A DNA stretch of 25,759 nucleotides. Source: a bacterium. GTDB lineage: Bacteria > Elusimicrobiota > Elusimicrobia > Elusimicrobiales > UBA9959. Below the pieces are notes generated by a model. The model searched no databases, was not told the DNA's origin, and worked only from the letters and a program-made list of their open reading frames with translations. A program made the translations under genes and the position numbers. Location of the stretch: the NCBI GenBank assembly GCA_021845705.1, contig JAJZVJ010000004.1:1-25759 (forward strand), read 5' to 3'. Shown piece by piece: positions 7,321-14,405 of the stretch (positions within the stretch are counted from its first letter, which is position 1; every line of letters begins with the position of its first letter).

Positions 7321-8004
7321 TCACCCCCAGAACATCAGCTTGTCAAAGAACAGCAGTGCTCCGGCCACGGCCAGCACCACGCCGGCGGTTATTTCCACGT
7401 AGCGCATGGCTTTTTTCAGGTGGGACACCAGGGAGAAGAACTTGGCGGCCAGGAAAGCGGCGGCCAGCAGCGGCAGCGCCATGCCGGCGGAGTAGGCCAG
7501 CAGCAGCGCGATTCCCTTGGCCGCGGTCCCGGAAACCGCCGCCATCCCGAGTATGACGGCCAGTATCGGCCCTATGCAGGGCGACCAGCCAAGCGCGAAG
7601 GCCAGGCCCATAAGGAAAGAGCCGAAGTGCCCCTGGGCGATGCCGCGCGTGGAAAAACGTTTCTCGTAATTAAGAAAACGCAGGTTGAAAAGCCCCGCCA
7701 TGTGCGCGCCCAGGACCACCATCACGGCGCCAAAAACTTTCACCAGTACGTCTTTGTGCGCGGCCAGCAGACCGCCTATGCTGGAAGCCGCCGCGCCCAT
7801 AATTGAGAACACCAGCGTGAAGCCGGCTATAAAAAACGAGGCGTTCAAGACGACCTTGTGGGTTACGAACTCCTCGTCGCCCTTAACTATCTTCGAGGCC
7901 GAGAATCCGGAAAGCATGGAAAGATAGGCCGGCAGCAGCGGGAGGATGCAGGGAGAGAAGAAAGACATCAGGCCCGCTCCGAAAGCCGTAAAAAAATGAC
8001 CCAT
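7321..8004 (-). CDS. CcdA/DsbD-type thiol-disulfide transmembrane protein
   Basis: 227 residues with six hydrophobic segments, the length and pattern of CcdA (the membrane part of DsbD). This family passes electrons from cytoplasmic thioredoxin through two membrane cysteines to periplasmic acceptors, for cytochrome c maturation or disulfide isomerisation. Both cysteines are in their motifs: FFSPCILPLLPAYLS (Cys19) and LGWSPCIGPILAVILG (Cys143). The start is set at MGHFFTAFGAG because an upstream in-frame ATG adds only an Arg-rich stretch overlapping the previous gene; a GGGGGG Shine-Dalgarno run precedes it. Its ATG lies one base after the stop of the exported unknown gene, so the two are coupled. 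The periplasmic partner is not obvious; the adjacent exported protein has no Cys pair. Confidence 0.88.
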   Translation of the reverse strand: MGHFFTAFGAGLMSFFSPCILPLLPAYLSMLSGFSASKIVKGDEEFVTHKVVLNASFFIAGFTLVFSIMGAAASSIGGLLAAHKDVLVKVFGAVMVVLGAHMAGLFNLRFLNYEKRFSTRGIAQGHFGSFLMGLAFALGWSPCIGPILAVILGMAAVSGTAAKGIALLLAYSAGMALPLLAAAFLAAKFFSLVSHLKKAMRYVEITAGVVLAVAGALLFFDKLMFWG

Positions 8005-8005
8005 G

Positions 8006-8467
8006 TCAGCCCCCCTTCTTTTTGCCCGGCGCCGCCTGCGCCGGCCGGGCCTTAAGCTCAAGTTTAAAGATGTCCAGCCCGCCCCAAGGTCCGCTCTGCA
8101 GGTGGAACACGATGGTGAACGCCGTGCCCTTCCCGTCCTTGAAATGCGCGGTTACGGTCCTGGCGCCGTTGGCGCCCGCGGAGGCGGCGGGCTCTATGGC
8201 CGCAAGCTCAAGGCGGAGGAGGGCCTTTGAAGTCCTGTCTTCTATCAGGAAAGCGCCTTTAAGCTGGATGTCCTTGCGGATGTAGTCCGTTACAAAGGCG
8301 GTAAGGTCTTCGTCCGTCTCCTGTATAAGTGTCTGCCCGTCGTCCTCGTCCCCGTTCTTTATCGTGTCGGTGGCGGCTACGGTCTCGGAAAGGCCCTCGT
8401 CCTCGAAAGCCGCGGCTTCGTGCGCCGCAAGGCACAGGAAGAGCGCCGCTATAATCGCTGTTCTCAT
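8006..8467 (-). CDS. Exported protein of unknown function
   Basis: 153 residues. MRTAIIAALFLCLAAHEAAA is a signal peptide with an AxA-type cleavage site near residue 20; the Cys in it is not in a lipobox. The mature part has an acidic segment (about 22-55), then an alternating hydrophobic region DYIRKDIQLKGAFLIEDRTSKALLRLEL and VTAHFKDGKGTAFTIVFHLQS...LDIFKLELK that reads as beta strands, and a Lys/Gly-rich tail. The start overlaps the KdsC-like stop (ATGA) and the end abuts the CcdA-like start, so kdsC-like, this gene and ccdA-like form one operon. No family recognised; LptC or LptA, frequent neighbours of kdsC, were considered but the sequence does not fit them. Confidence 0.65.
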   Translation of the reverse strand: MRTAIIAALFLCLAAHEAAAFEDEGLSETVAATDTIKNGDEDDGQTLIQETDEDLTAFVTDYIRKDIQLKGAFLIEDRTSKALLRLELAAIEPAASAGANGARTVTAHFKDGKGTAFTIVFHLQSGPWGGLDIFKLELKARPAQAAPGKKKGG

Positions 8468-9078
8468 TTTTTTCCCCCAGTCTGCGAAGCGCGCACTATT
8501 TTGATCGGGTCTTTTTTTATCGCCGGCCAGTGCGCGGTCTCCGCGTAGCCCATTACTTTGCTCCAGAGTCCCTGGCTTTTAAGTATGAAGTCGCAGGCTT
8601 CGCGTACGGCGCCTATGCCGCCGTCTTTTTTCGCCACAAAATCCGAAACCGCCTTTACTTCCGTGACGGCGTTGGCCGGCGCGCAGGCGAAACCGGCCTT
8701 TTTCAGTACGGGAATATCGGTCAGGTCGTCGCCCATGTAGGCCACGTTCTCCGGCCTAAGGCCGGTGGCCGCCAGTATCTGCTCAAGCGGGTCCAGCTTG
8801 GAGAGAAAGCCCTGGTACGCGTAGCTCATCCCCAGGCTTTTGGCCCGCTCTTCGGTCCCGGGCGATTCCCGCCCGGTTATCACGCCGGTAAGGATCCCGA
8901 ACTGGTTCAAAAGCCGCAGGCCTATCCCGTCCAGGGAATGAAAGGATTTGAACTCCACCAGCTTCCCGTCTTTGCCCGGTATATAGTACATCTTCCCGTC
9001 CGTGAGCACCCCGTCAACGTCCATCAGGAAGAGTTTCACTTTCCCGGCCCGCGCCGCGTTCTTGCCGTTAGGTTTCAC
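8464..9078 (-). CDS. kdsC: KdsC-like 3-deoxy-D-manno-octulosonate 8-phosphate phosphatase (HAD family)
   Basis: 204 residues, HAD phosphatase of the small C0 type that forms tetramers. Motif I is LFLMDVDGVLTDG (Asp20 nucleophile, Asp22), motif II is VITGRES, Lys94 lies in LSKLDP, and motif III is VAYMGDDLTDIPVL (Asp117, Asp118, Asp121). The GVLTDG after motif I and the SFHSLDGIGLRLL segment (45-57) are characteristic of KdsC, which dephosphorylates KDO-8-P in lipopolysaccharide core synthesis; related enzymes act on sialic acid or other keto-sugar 9/8-phosphates, so substrate is inferred. It has about 25 extra residues after the usual C-terminus. Start is GTG with AGGAG about 7 bases before it. 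Confidence 0.85.
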   Translation of the reverse strand: MKPNGKNAARAGKVKLFLMDVDGVLTDGKMYYIPGKDGKLVEFKSFHSLDGIGLRLLNQFGILTGVITGRESPGTEERAKSLGMSYAYQGFLSKLDPLEQILAATGLRPENVAYMGDDLTDIPVLKKAGFACAPANAVTEVKAVSDFVAKKDGGIGAVREACDFILKSQGLWSKVMGYAETAHWPAIKKDPIKIVRASQTGGKK

Positions 9079-9117
9079 GTTCGCTCCTCTCTGGCGGCCC
9101 GGCCGCCCGCGAAAGAT

Positions 9118-9154
9118 ATTAAAACAAACCGCCTGCCGGTCCTGCCGGCGGCGG
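9118..9154 (-). terminator. Intrinsic terminator of the epimerase-like gene
   Basis: Directly after the minus-strand stop at 9157 the transcript folds CCGCCGCCGG / CCGGCAGGCGG (one bulge) around a short AGGA loop, followed by TTTGTTTTAAT. This is the best intrinsic terminator in the window and separates the epimerase-like gene from the kdsC-like operon. Confidence 0.75.
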
Positions 9155-9156
9155 GG

Positions 9157-10149
9157 TTACAGCTTCAGTCTCCATTTCTTCGCCAGTTCAAGCTCGCGCT
9201 TCCTGCCGGAGTAATTGGCCGGGGCGGGGCCGGTATAGCTGAAAAGGTACCAGTTTATGGTTTCCTCCAGCCAGGCCGCGGCGGGAGTGGAGGCCCAGTC
9301 CAGGTCTTTTTCCGCCTTCGAGATGTCCAGTACGAAATCCCCGCTCATCGAGAAGGGCGAAGCCCCGAAGCCGAAGCCGTTCTCCTTAAGCCAGGCGTAC
9401 TCCGGGTAAAGGATTTCCGCGTCCTTGTGCATTATCCTGGCCGAAACCTTCACAAAATCGTCTAGGGTGAGGGGCCGCGAATCCCCTAAATTGTACGTTT
9501 TGCCTTGCGGGTCCGCGCCGCAGGCAAGCGTCTCTATCGCGCGGGCCAGGTCTTTTGAAAAAATAAAGCGGTTGTTGAAAGCGAAACCCGGCAGGAAAAG
9601 GGGGCCGCCGTCGGCGAGGCGCAGCCAGTAGGAATAGGCCCTGAGCGAGGGGTCGTTGGGCCCTATTACAACCGGCGGGCGGATTATAGCCGCCGGGAAC
9701 CTTTTCTCGGCGAAAGCTTTCAGGTATTCCCGTTCCGCCGCGTATTTCCCCGCCCCGTACGCGTATTTGTCTTTAAGCGGATCCTTGAGCGGCAGCAGTT
9801 CGGTCTGGTTTTCCCTGTACGGGGAGGAGGCCCCTTTAAGAATGGAATAGACCGAAGCCGAGGAGGTAAAGAGATAAAGTCCGGTCCTGCCGTTAAAGAC
9901 CCTGATGGCTTTTTGCGCATCCTCCGCGGTATAGCAGATATTGTCTATTATCACGTCCCAGGGTTCCACCGACATGCGGGACAGGTCTATCTCGACGGTA
10001 CGGTCTCCCCGGGTCTGGCGTATATCCAGGGGCAGACCGTCCACGGGGGCGCGGCGGGAGAAAACCGTCACCTCGTTGCCGGCTTTGTGCAGGCGTATGG
10101 CGGTTTCTTTGCCGAAAAAGCTAGTTCCGCCTAGGATAAGTATTTTCAT
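9157..10149 (-). CDS. NAD-dependent epimerase/reductase (extended SDR family)
   Basis: 330 residues. The N-terminus MKILILGGTSFFGKETAIRL is the Rossmann dinucleotide site (GGTxFxGxE, a variant of GxxGxxG seen in atypical extended SDRs). Ser96-Ser98 in LFTSSASVY and the Tyr131-x3-Lys135 pair in YAYGAGKYAAE give the SDR catalytic set, and IIRPPVVIGPND, FNNRFIFSKDLARAI and YNLGDSRPLTLDDFV follow the family order. The protein resembles the group related to chloroplast CSP41/mRNA-binding-type SDRs and sugar epimerases; substrate is not readable. A single gene with its own promoter (TATAAT on the minus strand at 10184-10179, about 30 bases before the ATG) and its own terminator at 9118-9154. Confidence 0.82.
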   Translation of the reverse strand: MKILILGGTSFFGKETAIRLHKAGNEVTVFSRRAPVDGLPLDIRQTRGDRTVEIDLSRMSVEPWDVIIDNICYTAEDAQKAIRVFNGRTGLYLFTSSASVYSILKGASSPYRENQTELLPLKDPLKDKYAYGAGKYAAEREYLKAFAEKRFPAAIIRPPVVIGPNDPSLRAYSYWLRLADGGPLFLPGFAFNNRFIFSKDLARAIETLACGADPQGKTYNLGDSRPLTLDDFVKVSARIMHKDAEILYPEYAWLKENGFGFGASPFSMSGDFVLDISKAEKDLDWASTPAAAWLEETINWYLFSYTGPAPANYSGRKRELELAKKWRLKL

Positions 10150-10178
10150 GAGCTTAAAACCGTCCCAATAGTATATAA

Positions 10179-10184
10179 ATTATA
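10179..10184 (-). promoter_or_regulatory. -10 box of the epimerase-like gene
   Basis: On the minus strand this reads TATAAT, placing the transcript start near 10172 and a leader of about 23 bases before the ATG at 10149. No good -35 box is seen upstream. Confidence 0.45.
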
Positions 10185-10449
10185 CCGCGGGAATTTCTTC
10201 GCCGCGGGAGTGCCGCCTGGCGCTAAGAGTATTAAGGAGCGCAGCCGCCAACTTTTTATTTTTGTTCCTGTTCGGAAGGGGCAGCGGGTGGGCTTTATGG
10301 AGTCTGTTTGCCGGGTTCTCTTAATATGTCACGATTAACATAAGTTAACCTGATAATTCATTCCTGGCTGGCTTTTGTCGGACGCGGATAGCCTATGTCG
10401 CGGATAGCCTATTGTGTTCAAGGTTAACATAAGTTAACATTTATTTGGT
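10185..10449. other. Intergenic region between epimerase-like gene and HTH gene
   Basis: Between two divergent genes. No coding frame is supported. 10185-10330 shows nothing recognised. 10334-10438 holds the repeats described separately: two copies of a TTAACATAAGTTAAC site and a tandem 14-bp repeat CGCGGATAGCCTAT at 10383-10396 and 10399-10412. The stretch from 10321 is more AT-rich than its surroundings. Confidence 0.5.
10334..10438 (+). promoter_or_regulatory. Putative operator cluster upstream of the HTH gene
   Basis: TTAACATAAGTTAAC occurs twice: ATTAACATAAGTTAAC at 10334-10349 and GTTAACATAAGTTAAC at 10423-10438. In the second, two palindromic GTTAAC half sites flank ATAA. The proximal copy overlaps the best -10 candidate (TAACAT at 10435-10440, 17 bases after TTGTGT at 10412-10417), just 11 bases before the ATG. 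This layout fits autorepression by the small HTH protein encoded at 10450, with two sites about 89 bp apart that could loop. The role is inferred. Confidence 0.5.
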
Positions 10450-10734
10450 ATGGCCAGAGAATATTTTTCAATTCCGGAAGCGGCATTAAGGCTGGGATTA
10501 AGCCGTATCGCCGTCTTTAAGAAAGTTAAGAAAGGCCAGCTTGAAGCCCTGAGGGTCGGCAGGAACTGGGCCGTGCCGGCTGCCGCCCTTGAAGCGGCCG
10601 CCGCCGTAAAAACGGCCCGGGCAAAGCCTGGTAAAGAGCTTCCCGCCTTAGCCGCTGCAAAGCTGAAGAAAGAACTTCCCGCGGCGGGGCTCTCCGCCGC
10701 GGACTCGGAAATGGATTCTATGGGGTGGGATTAG
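10450..10734 (+). CDS. Small excisionase-type helix-turn-helix protein
   Basis: 94 residues. Residues 1-52, MAREYFSIPEAALRLGLSRIAVFKKVKKGQLEALRVGRNWAVP, are a winged-helix of the Xis/MerR-like excisionase family (HTH_17): YFSIPEAALRLGLSR is the helix-turn-helix start, VFKKVKKGQL the recognition helix and LRVGRNWAVP the wing. The rest is an Ala/Lys-rich tail of about 40 residues ending DSMGWD with no recognised fold. No integrase or other phage gene is near, so it is more likely a small transcription regulator than a true excisionase. It lies directly behind repeated sites at 10334-10438. No Shine-Dalgarno site precedes the ATG. Confidence 0.78.
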   Translation: MAREYFSIPEAALRLGLSRIAVFKKVKKGQLEALRVGRNWAVPAAALEAAAAVKTARAKPGKELPALAAAKLKKELPAAGLSAADSEMDSMGWD

Positions 10735-10763
10735 TCTGGGGTTCAAGGCCCCGCGCTTCCTTT

Positions 10764-13016
10764 TTAATACCACATAGGCGAGTAGGCCATAAGCCGGGCC
10801 AGCGGGAATTCCGTGTACGGCCGGTCGTCGGTTACGGCGGGGTACTGCCTGGATTCCTTATCCACGGAGTCCGTGTTCATTATGCGCGTCTCGGCCATGA
10901 ACTTGGCTGTGACGTATGGCAGCTCGCTTTGCACCTTCCCGTTCTTTATCCGCCTCTCCAGGGTTTTAAAGTCGGCGCTGAACGGCGCGCAGGAGGCCAG
11001 CGCCAGGAAGCCCGGCTGCCCGGGGAAACGCCATACGTTCACATGCGGAAAAACGTCTTTCATGGCGCGGAGTATCATGTAGAAGTCGCTTTCAAAGCAG
11101 GGCAGCGGTATCCAGAGGCTGAAGACCCCTCTTTCCGACAGTTTTGACCTGGCTATTTTAAAGAAATCGCGGCTGTAAAGGTTTACGGCGCCCGAGCTGT
11201 AGATGGGCGGCGTGACGTCCACTATTATGGCGTCGTAAAGCGCGCGCGAGCGCAAAAGCTCGTTTCGCCCGTCGTTAAGGCGTACTTCGAACTTCCCGTC
11301 GTCTTTGTCCTTTTTCCAGTTCCCGTAGAACAGCGGGCCCGCTTCCCGCACGGCGGCCAGCAGCTCCGCGACCGTAACTTTTACCCCGTGCAGAACTCCG
11401 GACTGCAGCGTGTTGGCCGCGCCGAGGCCGATAATGAACATCGTTCCCGGTTTTTCCTGGAAGAGCAGCGGAAAATGAGACATCAGTTTTCCGGCGTCCC
11501 CGTTGCCGGAGACCGCCACCCCGTTGATGTAAAGCGACTTTACCTGCGCGCCCCTCGAAAAAACCACGTCCACGGCGCCGGCGCGGTCTTCTTTGTGGTA
11601 GGCGAGAAAGCCGTGCAGATGGGCGCTGAACCGCCTGTTTATCGTGTTAAAGACGGGGTCCGGCAGCAGGAAGGAGGCCGCGGTAAGGAGGAGGCCGGCC
11701 GCCATCCAGGGCGTGAAGCGCCGCTTCCCCGTTTCCCCGGCCATAGAGGCCAGCAGGCTCCCCGTAAGCACCGCGAGCAAAGCCGTGATTATAAAACTGA
11801 ACTTGGTCCCTATCTGCGGCACCAGAATAAAACCGGTTGCCAGCGAGCCCAGGATGGTCCCAAGCGTGTTGGCGCCGTACAGCGGGCCTATGGCCCCCAC
11901 CCTGCCGGCCGCTTTTACCCCGGCCTGGGCCGCCAGCGGGAAGAAAAAACCCATAAGCAGGGTGACCGGGGTGATAATAAGCAGCGACCAGCCGAAAAGG
12001 TGGAAGATATCGGCGGCCCTGGTAAGGGGCGAGTACATGTATTTGATGTCCAGGGTTCCGCTTCCGGCGAAGTAAAAAGCGGCTAGGCCCAGCAGCGCGA
12101 GCCCGGCTATCGCGCCTTGCGTTTTTGCCAGCAGGAGCAGCGGGTCCGTGCCGGAATCGGCTCTTTCCTGTGAATAAAGGCTGCCCAGGGCTATTCCAAG
12201 CAGGTAAGAGCAAAGCATTGCCGAAAAAGCGTAAACAGAACTCCCGATGGTAAGGACCAGCAGGCGCGCCCAGAGCACTTCGAAAGCAAGCGCGGTAAAG
12301 CCGGAGGCTGCCATGACCAGCAGCATCCCCCTGTAGCTCCGCGCGCCTTCTGGCGTTTCAGCGGGCGTCAGAGCGGGTGTTCTGTCCGGCGGGTTCGCCG
12401 CGAATATTCTTAGCGCGATGGCGAAATTAAGCGCCGCCGCCAGGGCGGCCGTCGCCTTTTCCCCCAGGTGGCCGATAAGCAGGTAGCCGGCGGCTAATAC
12501 GCCCAGGGCCGCGCCCAGCGTGTTCAGGGCGTAGAGTTTTGAGATCTTCCCCCCCGAGTCCCCGGTGCCGGCTGAGAGGCTGCTGACGAGCAGCGGCAGG
12601 GTGGCCCCCATGAGCGCGGTGGGCAGCAGGAGCGCGCCGGCGGATACCAGCAGCCGTACCGCCGCCGTGACCGCGGCGGCCCCCGGCGCTCCGCCAGCGG
12701 GCAGCAGCGGGGCTATGAACTCCGGCAGCCTGGCCATGACCAGCGTGGCCGCCAGGGCGGAAAGCGCGACGAGCAGCTCCAGCGCGGCGTAAAGTTTAAG
12801 CGGATTCCTCGAGCCGTCGGCTTTTTTTCCGGCGATAACGGCGCCGAGCGCCAGGCCGCCCATAAAGACGGCCAGCACGGTGCTGGTGGCCTCCAGCGTG
12901 GTCCCGAAAACCCGTATCAGCATGCGGAACCAGACGGTTTCGTAAATAAGGCCGCTGATCCCCGAAATAAAGAACAGCAGCGGTATCCGCGGATTATTTT
13001 TAAAAATATTTTTCAT
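10764..13016 (-). CDS. Fused multi-TM / spermidine synthase-like protein
   Basis: 750 residues from MKNIFKNNPRIPLLFF. The first ~500 residues are many hydrophobic segments in two related halves (each begins with ISGLIYETVWFRM or ASGFTALAFEVLWARL, and each contains GxxLP/FFPLA and LYALNTLGAALG / LYGANTLGTILG). The C-terminal ~250 residues are a Rossmann methyltransferase-like domain of the spermidine synthase family: MFIIGLGAANT near 530, VTVAELLAAVREAG, RLNDGRNEL, YDAIIVDVTPP near 598 and LYSRDFFKIARSKLSERGVFSLWIPL. The Gly-rich loop is GLGAAN rather than the canonical GGGDG. Such fusions are common and usually uncharacterised; an aminopropyl transfer is possible but unproven. An in-frame extension upstream to 13541 is low-complexity shadow sequence and is rejected. 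An AAGG Shine-Dalgarno site precedes the ATG. Confidence 0.85.
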   Translation of the reverse strand: MKNIFKNNPRIPLLFFISGISGLIYETVWFRMLIRVFGTTLEATSTVLAVFMGGLALGAVIAGKKADGSRNPLKLYAALELLVALSALAATLVMARLPEFIAPLLPAGGAPGAAAVTAAVRLLVSAGALLLPTALMGATLPLLVSSLSAGTGDSGGKISKLYALNTLGAALGVLAAGYLLIGHLGEKATAALAAALNFAIALRIFAANPPDRTPALTPAETPEGARSYRGMLLVMAASGFTALAFEVLWARLLVLTIGSSVYAFSAMLCSYLLGIALGSLYSQERADSGTDPLLLLAKTQGAIAGLALLGLAAFYFAGSGTLDIKYMYSPLTRAADIFHLFGWSLLIITPVTLLMGFFFPLAAQAGVKAAGRVGAIGPLYGANTLGTILGSLATGFILVPQIGTKFSFIITALLAVLTGSLLASMAGETGKRRFTPWMAAGLLLTAASFLLPDPVFNTINRRFSAHLHGFLAYHKEDRAGAVDVVFSRGAQVKSLYINGVAVSGNGDAGKLMSHFPLLFQEKPGTMFIIGLGAANTLQSGVLHGVKVTVAELLAAVREAGPLFYGNWKKDKDDGKFEVRLNDGRNELLRSRALYDAIIVDVTPPIYSSGAVNLYSRDFFKIARSKLSERGVFSLWIPLPCFESDFYMILRAMKDVFPHVNVWRFPGQPGFLALASCAPFSADFKTLERRIKNGKVQSELPYVTAKFMAETRIMNTDSVDKESRQYPAVTDDRPYTEFPLARLMAYSPMWY

Positions 13017-13112
13017 AAATTCGCCTTGCCCCGCAAACAGGCTATATTTTAAATTATTTAAAGCCTCTTGGGGGAACGAGCGGCTCCGGGCGGCAGGTGC
13101 GCGCGGATATTC

Positions 13113-13121
13113 TGATATAAT
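13113..13121 (+). promoter_or_regulatory. Extended -10 promoter, leaderless start
   Basis: TGATATAAT is a perfect extended -10 element (TGnTATAAT). It ends 6 bases before the GTG at 13128, so transcription should begin at or next to the start codon. No -35 box is present at 17 bases, as is usual for extended -10 promoters. Confidence 0.6.
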
Positions 13122-13127
13122 TATTCC

Positions 13128-14252
13128 GTGAACATATTCAGGAAACTGGGTTTCCCCCTCCTTTTTCTCTCGCTGGCGGGGTTTAATCTGGCCAGATACT
13201 CCGATAAGATGGCGCTTTCGTACGTTTCGATGGCGGTTATGCTGCTGGCGATGGGGTTTATCGTGGGTTCGGCGTTCGTGCGGCCCGACGGTGACGACAC
13301 TGATCGGGGCGCCTCGGCGGGCGGCGCTTCCGGGGAGCAGAAGCCTTTTTTTTCCCCCTCGCCGGGGGTGAGTGTCGCCCGCTCCGTTCCCGCCTGGGTT
13401 TACGCCGCGGGAGGGCTGTCGAGCGCCTTCGGCACCGCCCTGTTCCTCGTCGGGCCGGAAGTGTCCGGCGCTCCGCGCCCGCTCTCTTTGCTTCTTGTGT
13501 CCGGGGGGTTGCTTTTTATCCTGGCGGCCGTGCTTGTTCACGGCGGGCCGGCTGACCGGCGGAACGCCTGGCGCGGGGCCGTCGCGCTGGCCTCTCTTCT
13601 GACGATAATAGGAAGTTTTATCGTTCTTATGCTTCTCGCGGCCGGTTCATTTTATCATCACGGCGGGCTCTACGGTTTTTTGGCGGGCGCCGGGGTTCTG
13701 GCGGGCATGGGCGGGGCGTATTACGGGGTGAAATACCAGCAGAGCGCCGAGGGCCGGGCTATAGGCCGGGAGCTTGGCTTTTTCGACGCGAACGGCGGCG
13801 GCTCCGACGGTATTTATGATTCCAAGGGGATCATGAACGGTGTCGAAACGCTTTTTAACGTCGAGCCTGGCGACGTGGAAAGCCGCGCGGTCCGCACTTT
13901 CGGGCTGGACGTTCTTTGCCGCTGCCCAAATACATCCGGCGTCAGGCTCTCCGTAAAGCGGACAGGTTTTCTTGGCCCGCTGGGGATCTCTTTCGGGGTT
14001 CTGCCTCTCATTCCCGGCGTGGAGCGCTGGGACTTTTACGACGTGCGCTGTGACCAGCCCGAAGTGGCGGCGCGCCTGCTGCCCGGCGCGAGGCGCGGAG
14101 AGAATGTGTTTTGCGACGGGGCCGGTTTTATCTGCATGTCGCTGGAAAAGACCGAATTCAAATTTTCTTTCCGCGTAGAGGGCTCGCCCGCAACCGAGTC
14201 TGTGCGCCGTATTTTGCAGGAAACTTCCCGGTTAGCCGCTCTCTTTTCCTAG
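13128..14252 (+). CDS. Membrane protein with cytoplasmic C-terminal domain, unknown function
   Basis: 374 residues beginning with GTG. About six hydrophobic segments are seen in the first 205 residues (near 8-22, 31-52, 88-107, 118-137, 151-175, 181-200), broken by a Gly/Asp-rich loop at 55-80. The last ~165 residues are soluble, with LDVLCRCPNTSGVRLSVKRTGFLGPLG, WDFYDVRCDQPEVAARLLPGA, ICMSLEKTEFKFSF and a closing helix VRRILQETSRLAAL. This domain resembles in layout the soluble part of the protein at 20347-21003 (see findings). The start is set by the extended -10 box 6 bases upstream. It is divergent from the spermidine synthase-like gene. No named family is recognised. Confidence 0.68.
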   Translation: MNIFRKLGFPLLFLSLAGFNLARYSDKMALSYVSMAVMLLAMGFIVGSAFVRPDGDDTDRGASAGGASGEQKPFFSPSPGVSVARSVPAWVYAAGGLSSAFGTALFLVGPEVSGAPRPLSLLLVSGGLLFILAAVLVHGGPADRRNAWRGAVALASLLTIIGSFIVLMLLAAGSFYHHGGLYGFLAGAGVLAGMGGAYYGVKYQQSAEGRAIGRELGFFDANGGGSDGIYDSKGIMNGVETLFNVEPGDVESRAVRTFGLDVLCRCPNTSGVRLSVKRTGFLGPLGISFGVLPLIPGVERWDFYDVRCDQPEVAARLLPGARRGENVFCDGAGFICMSLEKTEFKFSFRVEGSPATESVRRILQETSRLAALFS

Positions 14253-14279
14253 CTCTCTCTTTTCTTCTATCTAATTCTT

Positions 14280-14297
14280 GATCCATTTTTCTGGATC
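14280..14297 (+). terminator. Weak hairpin after the membrane protein gene
   Basis: GATCCA / TGGATC arms of 6 bp around a T-rich hexamer loop, 28 bases after the stop, in a pyrimidine-rich stretch; TTTAAAAAAA follows. It is short and may be a weak terminator isolating the strong promoter just downstream. Confidence 0.35.
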
Positions 14298-14326
14298 TGT
14301 CTCCTTTAAAAAAATCTGTTTTGGTC

Positions 14327-14355
14327 TTGACAATATTAATACATTGTGTTATACT
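14327..14355 (+). promoter_or_regulatory. Near-consensus sigma70 promoter of the DUF2089 operon
   Basis: TTGACA (14327-14332), exactly 17 bases, then TATACT (14350-14355) with an extended TG at 14347-14348. This is the strongest promoter by sequence in the window and lies in an AT-rich island of about 110 bases. The predicted start is near 14362, giving a leader of about 45 bases. Confidence 0.8.
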
Positions 14356-14381
14356 ATTAATATAGTAATCAATAAATTGAT
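14330..14381. promoter_or_regulatory. Three inverted repeats overlapping the promoter, candidate operators
   Basis: Three back-to-back perfect inverted repeats: ACAAT / ATTGT (14330-14334 and 14343-14347), TACTAT / ATAGTA (14352-14357 and 14362-14367), and ATCAAT / ATTGAT (14368-14373 and 14376-14381). They span from the -35 box over the -10 and the start of transcription. A repressor bound here would block the promoter; the DUF2089 HTH protein encoded directly downstream is the obvious candidate. Binding is inferred. Confidence 0.5.
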
Positions 14382-14405
14382 AATACTAAGGTAAACATTA
14401 ATAAT

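Noticed and set aside
7067..7324. 85-residue minus-strand frame and its counterpart at 15781-16002 with about 45 similar residues
   Set aside because: The similarity comes from the DNA repeat. Nearly every nucleotide difference changes the amino acid, there is no ribosome site, and the sequence is dominated by hairpins.
10450..10734. Prophage or integrative element marked by an excisionase-like gene
   Set aside because: No integrase, tRNA, attachment-site repeat or phage genes flank it; the protein is more simply a small regulator.
10858..10866. DnaA-box-like TTATCCACG
   Set aside because: A single site inside a coding sequence with no neighbouring boxes or AT-rich unwinding region; not evidence for an origin, even though parAB are nearby.
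13017..13541. In-frame N-terminal extension of the spermidine synthase-like gene
   Set aside because: The extra 175 residues are Arg/Gly/Gln-rich antisense sequence of the divergent membrane gene; the hydrophobic start MKNIFKNNPRIPLLFF with AAGG upstream fits the family.
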